From Neospora caninum Liverpool (taxonomy: Eukaryota; Apicomplexa; Conoidasida; Eucoccidiorida; Sarcocystidae): a stretch of DNA of 64,000 nt. Below are positions 11,704 to 23,064 of this stretch, in pieces. Within the stretch, counting starts at the first letter, position 1. Every line of letters starts with the position of its first letter. The notes below the pieces were generated by a model, which was not told the DNA's origin, ran no database searches, and worked only from the letters and a program-made list of their open reading frames with translations. The DNA is taken from NCBI RefSeq assembly GCF_000208865.1, contig NC_018396.1, forward strand, positions 1,574,630 to 1,638,629, written 5' to 3'. Position numbers and translations under genes: made by a program.

Positions 11704-14700
11704 ATGGTGAACGGAGAGACTTTTGAGTCCACAGTTCGCATGTCCGACGCACTGAAGGCTGTCCAGAAACCGGCGGTGCCAATGACAACGACTGCCTGCC
11801 TAAAGGAGTGAGAAAAAATCGCTCACGTTTCTCTCTGCTTGTAGTGGTTTCTGTACAGTTTCGTATCTGTCTCCACATGCGTGCCGCTGCACAAGTGTCC
11901 ATGACCACGCATTCGATGTGTAATGATTTTCTTTAGCACGAAGTCATCTAAATATCGCAAGGAAACGCATGTGTCGCAGGCTTTTTCTCCGGTGTAATTC
12001 TTCTGCCTTTTGGGCTCGAAACACTGCCAAAGAGAACTTAACTTTCTCTGCTTTTGTTTGCCGATTCTGTGCAGCGCAATGGTAGCTTCCGAAAAGTCTT
12101 TTTCGGCCACACCGCAAAGAGGTCGCTCAGCCTCTCGTGGCCCTGATAAAACAATGAGTAGAAGCAAGAACAACACTAGCAGCAAACGGAGCAAGAACGC
12201 TCTGGCATTGGAACATGAGAAAACAACTGAAGTTTCCAGCTGTCCGTGCGACATGTGTGGTGCCGCCGAATGCTTGCGGCCCTGGGTACATGATCAATGC
12301 CATTGTGATGCATGCTTTTTCGGAACCGAAAAAAATGGCCGCTCTAGGCCCAGCATGAGAAGCCGCGACTCCAGCAGCCAGATGTCCTTCACCCCCAAAT
12401 GCATGAAAGACAAGTTCCAAAGGTCGCGAACGCCAGAAACATTACTCACAGAACGCCCGCGCGCTGCTCTTGACACCGCAGGACCGGAAATGCTTGCTTC
12501 CAAAAAGGGAATTCAGACAAAAAGATCACCCGCCAAAACTTCCGCCCAAGTTACACTCGTGGCTCCCTGGTACATAAACACTTTGTTCGATGCAGCATTC
12601 CATTGGACACTCTCAACGCCGACAGCACCTTTCCTCCTTTTGAAATACAGCATCGAACCGCTTACGCGGCAGTATATATGGGGCAGATACACATATGCTT
12701 TTGTATATAAATATAGCGGGGAGCCCGCGCTGTCGCGCCAAATTATTCGTACACGCAATTCGTTTATGAAGAGACACATGTGCAGATTGGTGATTCCATA
12801 CACACAACAGTCCTGAGTTCCTCAGTGCTTCCCTTTGCCCGCATAGATGCCTGCATTTGGACCGATGAGCTGGGTAGGGGCCCTCCCGTTACGGGGAGAT
12901 GCACGACTTCCGGTGGAACATACAAAGAGCGAGGAAGTACGGGTCAAGAAAGGAAAATGAACTGTCGCGAAGAAGTGACTGCCTACATAATGGCCTCACT
13001 AATTCAGCGAACGAGGGACCATGAAGCTACCTGTCAAATGATGGTTTTCCCCTCTCCTCTCTGTTTTCTGGCTTCCGTTGTCTCGCCCGCAGGGAACAGT
13101 CCAAGACAAACGCGCCACTAGGAAAGGGAAGTTCGTCCGCACTGGGCGTCAGTTCTCAGCGTAGCCAGAGGGGTTCGTCTCACCGATCGAGAAGCTCCCG
13201 AAGAAACCCAAGTGTCGAGTCGGTCCCTGCACTGCCCCGTCCGCACTGTGAAATGTGTGGAGCAGCCGAGTGTCTTCGCCCGTGGCTCGATGACCGTTGC
13301 CACTGCAACGCATGTTTAGGTTTGGATAAGAGAGAGTGTGAATCCCCTCGGATGAAGGCTCGGAGAGAATCGAACCCGTCGTGCGAGTCGTTCTACGCAT
13401 CTAAATGCATGAAACATGAGTTCGAACAGCGGTCGCAAAAAATCAGGTCTAGACAGCCGACAAAATTCATAATGAAACAATTCTCTTCCAGTACCATTTC
13501 CAAGGACGAAACGGAGCCGAGCACCGTAGCAACCATTAACCCTCAAGCTTCCACATCCGACCTGAAGAAACAGGAGACCTCGCAGACCACCCTGTAAGCT
13601 ATCCGTCAGTTTCCTCAGCAAAACACGTTTTCTTTTCTCCGCCGTCAATGGAGATGTAACACTAGACTGCTTGTCCATTGCTGAGACGGATAAACTCGTT
13701 CGGATCGTCTCCGAAAATGAGTCGTTTCGAAGGAGGCCATCACATGTTCGCGAGCAAAACGTGTGTTTACGAGTTACGTGCAAAAGGATTGTTTTGCCCC
13801 TCACATGGCGTATTGTTGTAAGTATACACATGCACGTACATTATACATGCGGACCTATACGTCCACACACTTGTACCAGCTTGTGTCTGTACGCTACCAA
13901 ATACTGTGCAACATTCAGTAGTATTACTCTGGGCAGCGATCGTCGTCGTCTCGGTATGGGGCCTTTCGATTTGGGTGACTTGCAGGCGGAAGGCCTCTCT
14001 TCAGAGTCTTTCGCTCATTTCGACAGCCGCGAGTTCGTCTCACCGATCGAGGAGCTCCCGAGCAAACGCGAGTGTTGAGTCGGTCCCCGCACTGCCCCGT
14101 CCGCACTGCGAAATGTGTGGAGCAGCCGAGTGTCTTCGCCCGTGGCTCGATGACCGTTGCCACTGCAACGCATGTTTAGGTTTGGATAAGAGAGAGTGTG
14201 AATCCCCTCGGATGAAGGCTCGGAGAGAATCGAACCCGTCGTGCGAGTCGTTCTACGCATCGAAATGCATGAGAGAGAAATTCGAGGTGCAAACCTTGAA
14301 GTCGAGACAGCCAACGACGATGGTTGATAAGAAACCATCGGAGGCCAAAAGACTGAAGAAAGAACACAGCCAGGTGAAGTCAAGAGAAGAGGAGTCACTG
14401 CAGACGACCCTGGCCACCCTGAAGTGAGTTCTCCGGTCCAAACAGTCTGCACGGCCGAAACGGAGGGTAGACACAAATGAGGAAGTCGTCCGCTGTGGGT
14501 GCATTCACACTGGCGTCTTGGTGAGAGTTTTTGCTTGAGGGAAGAGGGGCGTCGGAAGGAACCGCCGCCCTGGTGTGAGTTGATGCTACAAAGGGAAGCA
14601 AAGAGAGAATGTAGCTCTTCCGCAGCACTTCGTGATTGCCTCACGATGACTGCTCGAAAACTGGCCAGCGTCTCGAGTTTCCTTATATTTTCTTCGTAGA

Positions 14701-17700
14701 GCTCAAACTATGTTGATCATTTATTTATGAAGCGAGACACCACTCGCATTTAAGACGCCCTTCCGGCTTGGCTATACATCTGTACTTATCGCTTGGCGAA
14801 CGACGTATATGACGCAGACACATCTTTATCATTAATCCCTTGTAAATTCTAGGTTCACGCTGGGGTGTTTAGGGGCTACCGTATCGAGAACGAGAAAGAC
14901 TTTCGACCAGGCGTTTGCCTGAACCGAAAGTCCCCTCTTTTATACTAGTCCTGTTCAGCTGTCACCATATCTACATCTATCTATATTTGTGTATATACGT
15001 ATACCACCTAAAAGTGAACATGCAAATGTCAGTTACACTACGGAGCTCGAGGTGCTGGGGGGTTACCTCGACTAGGGTCTCGTTGCATCCCGTTTTGTCT
15101 GTGGAGACCAGAGCACTGTCTGTGTGTGTTCCCGTTTGCTTTGTTCTATAACTTTTCGTTCTCACCCTTGTTTGCCAGACACAGATCGGCCTCGAAAAGA
15201 AGCCGAACAAGCTCGTGGGGCCGGTCCCTCACGCGCAGTCGGCCCGACGTGGAAGCGCCTCCCGCTTTGCCCCGACCGCACTGCGAGATGTGCGGAGCCG
15301 CTGAGTGTCTTCGACCCTGGCTCGATGACCGTTGCCACTGTGACGCATGCCTCGGCCTGAGTGAGCGCCGGGAATGTGAGTCGCCGAGAATGAAGGCTCG
15401 GCGAACGTCCAATCCGTCCTGCGAAACATTTTTTGCCTCAAAGTGTCTGAAAGACAAATTCGAAGCGGAAGCAAAGGCAACGGCCACCAAACAACGCACC
15501 TTGGGCTGTCTTCCCTCACGAGGCGTTAGAACGCTCGGTTCTCTGGACCAAGCCACTGAAGATGGAACGGAATTCACCGAGACACTTGCTCCGCAAAGAA
15601 CATCTTCGAAACAACTCGAAAAACACCACACCTCGACTACTCGAGCAGTGAAGCCACAGCGAAGCGCCAGCCGTGTGTAAGAAAAGAGAGCCACTCAGGC
15701 GGCCTAATTCGGTGGGCACCCCTTCTACGAACACGAAACTCCAGAGTGCACGTCAAGATCATACTTGTAGCATGTAGATTTATACCCCTACAGCTGTGTG
15801 GTAGTACATATGCATAGAGAGCATATAGGTGTGTATGTATACACCTACAGCTAATATTTATTAATTCCTCTACGTGCTTGAAGCACAAGTCGCTTGCTCC
15901 GTTAAAAATGTCAGCCATTGTCGCTGGCGATACTCCTGTTAGGAAGGAAACAGATCGAAGAGGCGGAGAACACACATGGACGCGAACTGGAAGAGGTGCC
16001 GTGACATCTAAACACTTTCTAGAGGTGGAAGTTGAAAAACTCGATAAGAAAATACGTGCATTGGTCCTCGCTGGGCTGGCGCATAGACTGGTGTAGATGG
16101 CCAGGATAGTGCGCATAACGTAATGCAACATATGTCCGAGTTGCTTCACTGTCCAACTTCTCCAGTGCCCTCTCTCCCCCCTTTTGTTTACAACATCAGG
16201 ACCTCCCTGTCCCAGTTGGACTGGACGGAAGACCTTTCAACCGAGACAAAGCTGTCGAGAAAAGACACCTCGACAGCGGCCCGGACGGTCGAGCATCTCC
16301 TCCGGCCTCACTGCGAGACTTGCGGAGTGAATGAGTGCCTGAGACCGAAGCTTGACGAGCGGTGTCACTGCACGGCATGCATCATGAAGGATGGCGAGTG
16401 CGACTCGCCGCGAATGCAAGCAAGAAAAGCGAGCAAGCCTTCCTGCGAGAGCTTCTACGCCTCCAAGTGCCTCAAGAACCCAGCCGCCGCAACGAAAAAG
16501 CTGGCCTCTGGAAGGACCCCTGAGAGGTAGGACGCATGCAATGAATCCTTCACATATATCTGCCTTCTCCGCTGGCGCCCTTCCTAAGTCAACCGTTTCC
16601 TTGCTTGTTGTGCTTCTCTGGGGTGAACCTTCGCAGCAACAGGAGAAGTAAAAAACCGGCTCTCGAAGTGCGTTTGCGACACCGAGGGAGCAAACCGATG
16701 GCCGCCTTCTCCGTGAAGATACACTTGCATCCATACAATACCGTTTGCAGATAGATCGGCAGGTTGATTATAATTGGAGACACAAATATATGCACCCACA
16801 CACATACAGACACCTTCACGTATGGAGCTGCATCACTACACATTTTACACACGTGGATATATTCATCCAGGACAGGTGGAACAGGGAAGTTCGACAAACA
16901 AAAGACACAGCTCTTTCTCTGTGGCGCAGCTTGCCGGCGGTGCCCAAGGCTTGGCACATATACGCAAATGGGCCCATATCTGCGTTCACACAGACATCGC
17001 ACATACAAGGTCGTGCACGCAAACACGCTCAATCCATGACCGATGCATGTGCCCGCGTTGTGTGAAGGACGAATTTCGTTCTCCTCGCCATTCTCCGAGC
17101 AACAGGCTCAATGCGTCCTCGACTCTAAAGCCGTAAGTCCCAGTAGCCGGCCAAGGGGTCCAGCATCGCTCACATGTCTCTCTCTTTCTCTCTATATATA
17201 TCGATGGGCCTATTTGCGCATGGAGAAGTTTTCCTCACGTAAGTGCCGGCTTATATGTGTGTATGTGTGGATGCTTGTTTAAACGCACGGAAATATTAAT
17301 ATACATGAGCCGCCAAACAAAGGCATATATATATATATATATATATATGCATGTGATTATACGCATGCTACAGACAGTAGCTTGGGGCCGCGATAGGGTG
17401 ATTCTCGATCCTCGCAGAGGCCTCAATGTATGCGTAGTATAGTTTGAAGGCCCATTTCCGGAGTCTTCGCCTCCGTTATAAAATGTCAAGGAAGGCAGAC
17501 GACGGCGCTGTTGGTTTCTCTTTTTCGTCAGAATGTTTCTGCCCATCCTGTCTCGGAGAAGAAGCCGGAATGACGCGACTGGCGACGCACTCTTGACAAA
17601 GAAGATGAAGACGGGGGGTGAAGCCACGTTAGAAGCGTAAGGAGAGTAAGCACCTAAAAGAATGGAAACAGCAAAGAATAACACCTAGTTGAATATGCAT

Positions 17701-18358
17701 GCATTGTGTCTGCACATTTTTATGCCTTCAACACATATCACTGTAAAAAAAGCTGCAAACATCTGCAGGAATCAAACCTGAAGTCAAAACTCTTCCATCT
17801 CTCTGTCTACCCCTGTGGAGAACATGGGAAAATGAACGAGTATATCTACTACATATATATACCGAAATCTGTGTAAGAAAATGCATACACATAGGTACAC
17901 TCAAACGTACTTTCACACGCATGCAACTCTCGACAGCTTTTGGGTGCTATCCTGTTGCCGGCGTGCCCCGTTTGTCTCTTGCTGATCCGCTCTCTCTTCT
18001 CGCTTTTCTTTTCCATGCACTCGAACAAACGACGGCACCTGCTGCTGGGGCTCGTGCTCTGTAAGAGGACAGCATTTGTGTTCTAAGCCGAACCGTCCCG
18101 GGGCACAGAAAGATCTCCCTAAGTCTGCATGTGTTTACCTCTGTCCACCCGGCCAAAATTATGTGTGGCAGTCCATTTGGGAAGCAAACAACCAAAGGAC
18201 TCGGATCCATCGAGGAAAACACCGAGCCGTCGATCTGCTGTCACCTTCCTTGGGATTCTTGTAGACGCCGGGGACGCCGTGGGGCAGTCGCTGGGCCCAA
18301 AGCCGAAGCCGAGTTGGCTGCGGCGCTTGCAGCCGTTGGAAACCCGAGTGGAAATTAA
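11704..18358 (+). CDS. Multi-exon protein with tandemly duplicated nine-cysteine modules (unrecognised family)
   Basis: Not recognised. Proposed exons: 11704-11807, 12075-12569, 13093-13593, 13986-14423, 15179-15676, 16200-16526, 17010-17132 (or from 16911), 17532-17636, and a last exon from 18109 (or 18073) to TAA at 18358; about 946 residues. Each exon ends with two bases of a codon and the next begins with one, so all junctions are phase 2 and exons can be duplicated or skipped without changing frame. Exons 2-6 each carry one Cys module (C-x2-C-x4-C-x8-C-H-C-x2-C-x7-C-x14-C-x7-C in the best copies). Modules sit between Ser/Arg-rich leaders and Lys/Thr-rich tails. No signal peptide is seen, so an intracellular, possibly metal-binding, protein is plausible. 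The central exons (13093-16526) are well supported by strong acceptors and donors. The first exon, the weak GTACAT donor at 12570 and the last exon are tentative. Confidence 0.6.
12247..12402 (+). repeat. Cys module copy 1 (diverged)
   Basis: Encodes the MCGAAECLRPW core and CHCDAC, but the two cysteines before and after the SPRM segment are missing (the region reads SRPSMRSRDSSSQMS). The final Cys (KCMKDKF) is kept. An additional CP precedes the first Cys. It is the most diverged of the five intact-core copies. Confidence 0.85.
13247..13408 (+). repeat. Cys module copy 2
   Basis: 54 codons from first to ninth Cys. Residues include CEMCGAAECLRPWLDDRC, CHCNAC, ESPRMKARR and FYASKC. Nearly identical at DNA level to copy 3 across the module and about 70 bases upstream. 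Confidence 0.9.
14107..14268 (+). repeat. Cys module copy 3
   Basis: 54 codons, same protein sequence as copy 2 through the ninth Cys, with only a few base changes. The tails after the ninth Cys differ (here MREKFEVQ, in copy 2 MKHEFEQR), so the identity stops at the module edge. Confidence 0.9.
15282..15446 (+). repeat. Cys module copy 4
   Basis: 55 codons; one extra residue between the sixth and seventh Cys (LGLSERRE). All nine cysteines and the SPRMKARR segment are present, with FFASKC at the end. Confidence 0.9.
16312..16470 (+). repeat. Cys module copy 5
   Basis: 53 codons; core reads CETCGVNECLRPKLDERC, CHCTAC, then a shorter IMKDGEC loop and DSPRMQARK. All nine cysteines are kept. 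This is the most diverged of the complete copies. Confidence 0.9.
17014..17100 (+). repeat. Probable degenerate sixth Cys module
   Basis: Within the proposed exon 17010-17132, the frame encodes HDRCMCPRC followed by VKDEFRSPR. This aligns with DERCHCTAC and IMKDGECDSPR of copy 5: the C-x-C-x2-C core, KD, E and SPR coincide. The N-terminal CxxC-x4-C part is shortened and the last cysteines are lost. The exon still ends at a GTAAGT donor in phase 2, matching the other copies. Confidence 0.45.
17325..17348. repeat. (TA)n microsatellite
   Basis: Pure AT dinucleotide run in an intron of the Cys-module gene, between the degenerate sixth module exon and the 105-nt exon. Confidence 0.95.
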
Positions 18359-19008
18359 GAGAGGCAATCGGACAGGCACGACTGAGCCTTCAGTCGACTG
18401 CTGCGCATCTATCTCTATAGGGTGAAAGCGCGGTGTGTATGAATGTGCGTGCATGTTTGTAAATTTAGGACATACTCGTACACGTGCATTTACATATCTA
18501 CATACATGCATTTGATATGAGTATCTCTTCCAATATGCACAGATATATCGGTAGAAATATCTATGTGGATGCAAGCGCTCAAGCGCCGAAGCATAGAGCT
18601 TTTCGAAAAAAACATTAAAAAGGTAGGAGGGACACAGTTTTGACAGCAGGTGTCTGTGTGTGGTTGAGTGTTTTGCTCTGGTGCTTGCCCCAAAGAAACG
18701 TTGGGGAAGTCAGGAAATTACCGTCTTCGACCGTGCGGCAGCCCCACGCTGTTGGTTGTCTCATTGCGTTCCGGGGGAAAACCCGTAAGCAGCTGTCCCA
18801 CAGAAAAGCTTTTTCTCGTTTCGTTTTTGTGGCCAGCACAGGAAAATTCTCTCCAGGTCTGGGTGTTTCCAAAGTCCAGTGTCCGATGCGACCAGCGGAA
18901 CCCTAATGCTTGTTTCCGGATTGATGTACACAGCTGCTTTTTTGAATGATGTACTTGCATGCGTGCGCATGCACACCTGTGGTTTTTCGTGCACATGTGT
19001 ACGGATCC

Positions 19009-19039
<31 letters not shown>

Positions 19040-19812
19040 TGATTGTGTGAGTCCTGAGTTGGCGGCGTAGTCAGCGGTGCATGCGCAAAGCGTAAACTAC
19101 GACGCCATCAAGCTGCCGTCTTCTGCGACAGAACTGACACACAGGCTACAGCTCAAGCTTCCTTCAATCCTGAACGAACACCTCGTCCCCCACGAGCCGC
19201 CTCACTCTTTCAAAACACGGAGATACATGATACAGCAACACTCCAGAAAATAATAGACCTCATCTTTTTTCATTCCCACCAGCGGTTCGCTCCTCTCCAA
19301 CGCAAGTGCAATATACCCATGTATATATGTCTACAAAAATATGTGCAGACATACAAACGAACATTAAGATGCGTACGCACGTCTACAAATAGATGTGGCG
19401 ACAGGCACATCTACACGCAGGCACGGAGTCATCTGTATATCGACAAGAGTAGAAATACTGTGTATGTTCTTCAGAAAAAGAGGGGGAAAAGATTCATACA
19501 AAGAGGCACGGTTTGGCAATGGGCAATACGCCCTCTTTCCATTGTGAAGTACCTGAACATTGCTTGATCCCATTTTCTGGGTCCCGTCCCTACCGCAACA
19601 CTTCAGCTTCTTTCCGTTCCAGTCGCTTTTGTCTTTTCGCTGAGACTTCCCAGCACGTTCAGTCACTACCCTTTGCGTGTCGTCGCAACCGGGGTGTCTC
19701 TACACCCCTCGAACAGCCCCGTTCCAGTTTTCGCCCAAGGCATATCCCCTTGCCGAAGCATCTGCCTGCCAAACTAAACGCGAGGTTTATTTGGTTTCGA
19801 TTTGGATGATGA
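18359..19812. other. Convergent spacer between the Cys-module gene and the zinc-finger gene
   Basis: Holds the 3' ends of two convergent genes. A (TA)n run lies at 19009-19036. Frames are short and without motifs. Polyadenylation sites cannot be placed. Confidence 0.5.
19009..19036. repeat. (TA)n microsatellite
   Basis: Pure AT run in the convergent spacer downstream of the Cys-module gene. Confidence 0.95.
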
Positions 19813-20162
19813 TCACTTCGCCGCCTGCTCGGCGTCCTCATGAGTCCACGGGGTCTCCTGGGCGACAACCAGCCGGCGTTTATGGGCTTTTGTTCGGGTG
19901 TGAATCTGCAAAGCGGAGTCGCTGATGAAGTAGCGCGCACACGAGACGCAGTAGAACTGACCTTTCCCCGGCAAGTCGTCATCGACTGGCAAATCCACAT
20001 GGCCTTTCAACAAATCTGCATGGACTGAGGACACAAGAAAAAGTTCCGAAAAGCCGCTTAGTGGAGAAGCAGAGGGAAGGACACAGACGCCTTTGTATGT
20101 TTATGTAACAACAACAAGGCGGTGGTACAGCCACCTCGCATATCCCGAACAGGGCACCTTTC

Positions 20163-20199
<37 letters not shown>

Positions 20200-20771
20200 T
20201 TACATACCTACATACATTTACGTATAAGATTTGGAAGCGAAGTCATCTCAGAAATGAACACAGAGACGCAAAAAAGCTTAATAAGTTGCGACGGTGAAGG
20301 GACCGGACTTTGCATGCGCGTTTCGCGTGGTGAAGATCTAGATACACCCCCAATGAATGCACGTCGCATTTGACGAACACCATGTTAAGAGAGCAAATCT
20401 CTGCAATATTCATCCCCGTAGAGGCCTTTATCTACTCGAATTCTCATATTCACACCCTTAAGCAGAGATGGTATAAGCTGAACAGTCTACGCAGCTGATG
20501 CTCCAGTGAAAGTTCCAGTATGCATGCATAAAGTCGTTGTTCCGCGGCCCCCTTTCAGTTCAACGGACACGGCACCGGGCTTCCTAGAGCACAGAAACCT
20601 CGCCCCGCAAATATCGATAAACGCGGAGGAACTATACCCTTTGTTCATGCTCTATGCACCTTTCGACAACTCACCTTGATCGATGTCTTTGCCTCGCCTC
20701 TTCAAATCTCGTTCTCCCCTCTTCAGCTTTCTGTTCCCCGCGTTGCTCTTCACTTTCTGTCGTCGCCCCAT
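19813..20771 (-). CDS. Bud20/ZNF593-type C2H2 zinc-finger protein (60S ribosome biogenesis)
   Basis: Small nuclear zinc-finger protein of the Bud20/ZNF593 family, whose members bind pre-60S particles and help their nuclear export. Two exons on the minus strand: 20771-20675 (97 nt, donor GTGAGT) and 20024-19813 (212 nt, acceptor after TTGTGTCCTCAG), giving 102 residues. The basic N-terminus starts MGRRQKVKSN and contains KRRGKDIDQ, like the KRRTRDLD segment of Bud20. The finger reads FYCVSCARYF with HTRTKAHKRRL, i.e. C-x2-C and H-x5-H. The tail PWTHEDAEQAA matches the family's PYTxEEAE ending. The 650-nt intron carries a (TA)n tract. Length is close to the short members of the family. The junction restores a family-like sequence without gaps, so the model is strong. 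Confidence 0.9.
20167..20198. repeat. (TA)n microsatellite
   Basis: Pure TA run inside the intron of the Bud20/ZNF593-type gene. Confidence 0.95.
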
Positions 20772-23064
20772 CGTGACTGAAGTTTTTACAGATGCGTTCT
20801 CGTCTCCTCTCTCCTCAGGGTTACAAATTGCCTCACAGCCTGTTCGTGTCCGACTCGCGTGGAGCTTCCAAAGGGCTGATACAAAAGGAAAAACATGACA
20901 AGAAACCGCAAAAGACATGCCCCAGAGAAGTCGACCAGGGAAAACCACGTGGCCATGAAGGAGACGAAGCAACGAACACACTGGGAAACAAAACCCCCTG
21001 CCACGTCAAACATTCACATCTATTCTATCCACATACGTAGGCATATACATATATATATATATATATATACATTCTTGCTGATTGAATGAATGTACGCACG
21101 AACATGCATATATTCATGTGTAAGTCGATGTGCTGGTTTTCTTCGCAGTCGTCCAGATATGGCCTTTTATCCTGTAAGCAGACATATGCAGGCTCTGTGG
21201 ATGTTTGCTGATGCTTCTTTCCCCGTGACGAACAGAAATCGCGCGTAGAAAAATGTATGTAACAGCACGCGAGCACGGGAACCCTCGGAGGAAGAATACA
21301 GAGCAACTGGCTAGGCGTGCAACTTCGATAAAGTCTACACAGGGAGAAGCCGCTGGAGGTTCCCCTTCTCTCACGCTCGCAGGAAAAGAACGCGGAGGGA
21401 GATGCCGTTTAAAAATAGAAAGAAAACCCAAGTTATCGGGCAACGCAGCCTTACCGCGAGTCCGCGCATGCAACGTCCACAACGCAGCCGTTTTCAGAGC
21501 CGCTACCTCTACAAAGACGTGTCCTTATCCGCGTCAGCCGGACGGTCTCTGGCTTACGAGAGACGGATAATCTCAAAAATTAGGGAGATGCACCGGTGGA
21601 AGGTTTTGGCAAGGTAGAAGTAAGCGCTTCCTCTGCCCTGAGGAAAGCCCGCCTTTTTTGAGCCACGAATGGATGCATGCACGCGAGAGAAAACAGCTGA
21701 GAAGCGTGCGGTCCCCGCCATAACGATTGTTCAGAAGGCATTAAGGATATCATTTTATTTGGGGACTGGAAGGAGAACAGAAAACTTGCATATTTCTACA
21801 TCTGTCTATACACGAAGGTATATGGACACAAACAACAAGAGCTAAGGTGCCGGCAAAGATACCACGGTGAAACCGCGGGAGTGAGAATTTTTCAGGCAAC
21901 TTGAACTATGCCTGAACGACACACAGGGAAGGGTTGCAGAACAGCAACAAACAGACCTAGAGAGAGCGATCAGGAGAAGATGAAGTTATTAAGAGGCTCC
22001 CGAGAGAAAACAGACGGTGGGCAACAGCAGAGTGAATTTGAGGATATTGGCACATCCAACGAGACACAGGGGTGAAAAAGGCGACGAATTAGGGCAAGGA
22101 AGAAAGAAAACAGAGAATGAAAATCCGGATTCTAATGTGCAGAGAGAAAGGCGAAAGCAGTAGAGAGAAAGAGAATAAAGGTATGGCGGCGGGCGTGAAG
22201 GCAGACTGCAGAAAAGGGTTCGAAGGGGAGACCTGCGCGCCACAATCGACTCCCACTAAGGCACGTAGGTGTTACCGGTGCATCGCTTTGATGCAGAAAA
22301 CTGGCAGAAGGTTTCACGCAACCAAAAGAGGACAATAGAAGGAGCCAGAAGAGAGCGTTGGGGAAAGAATTCAAGAGAACGGTAGCCTTGAAAAGTTAGA
22401 AAAAAGAATGGACCCGGTATGCAATTCGTTAATGACGCATTGCTCCGCTGTGCCGGCGTGGCACCAGAAGGCTCTATCGACACTTGCCTATCGATTTCCC
22501 TTCAGTTTTGATCTGCCACAGCAGCAGTGGAGCGTGTGTTTTTCGTGAACATGAACATATGTAGGGCCGGCGTTGAGCAACACGTGCTGGAGTAAGCAGC
22601 TACGCCTCTTGCTCTCCAAAGCACTTGGCCTGGAGAATCAGGATCGCTTTGAGGCCTGACGAATTTGGGATATTCAGAAGGAACAACCGTTAGCATGGAA
22701 TCCCTTTTGCTCCGAACGCCCAGACTGCAGACTCTGTAGACTTACTAGAAGATGTGACGCTGGATCAAAAAATTTAGTAGATGGGCTCCTATGGTGAGTT
22801 CGTTGGCTGGTGAACCCGACCCAAATTGGAAACCTGTGCAACGAGCACGAGCGTGCCAGCAACAAATTTTGTTTGACGCGTTTTGTATCTCAAAAAAGAA
22901 GCACGGTGGCAACTCCTTCAGATTGTTCCGTTCGCAATCTTTCCTGATATCGCACGTGCATCACTTTGGTCAGGCAATTCCAATCCTTCCGTTGCTGCAG
23001 TTCCTTTTTCTGCGGCCACTCCTCTCTTCGTCGCTAAAGACTTACCTAATTTCAGGTTTCTGCC
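20772..23064. other. Divergent spacer with promoters of zinc-finger and DxDxDG genes
   Basis: Contains a (TA)n tract near 21049-21069 and an unsupported basic 71-codon ATG frame at 21402-21617. A CTAATTTCAG shortly before 23065 could be a splice acceptor in the 5' UTR of the following gene. No RNA gene seen. Confidence 0.5.

Noticed and set aside
12247..17100. CRISPR-like or satellite array
   Set aside because: The repeated units are coding exons about 1 kb apart with conserved reading frame and splice sites, in a eukaryotic genome.
21402..21617. 71-codon basic frame with true ATG
   Set aside because: Resembles small ribosomal proteins only in charge; no family motif, no supporting splice context.
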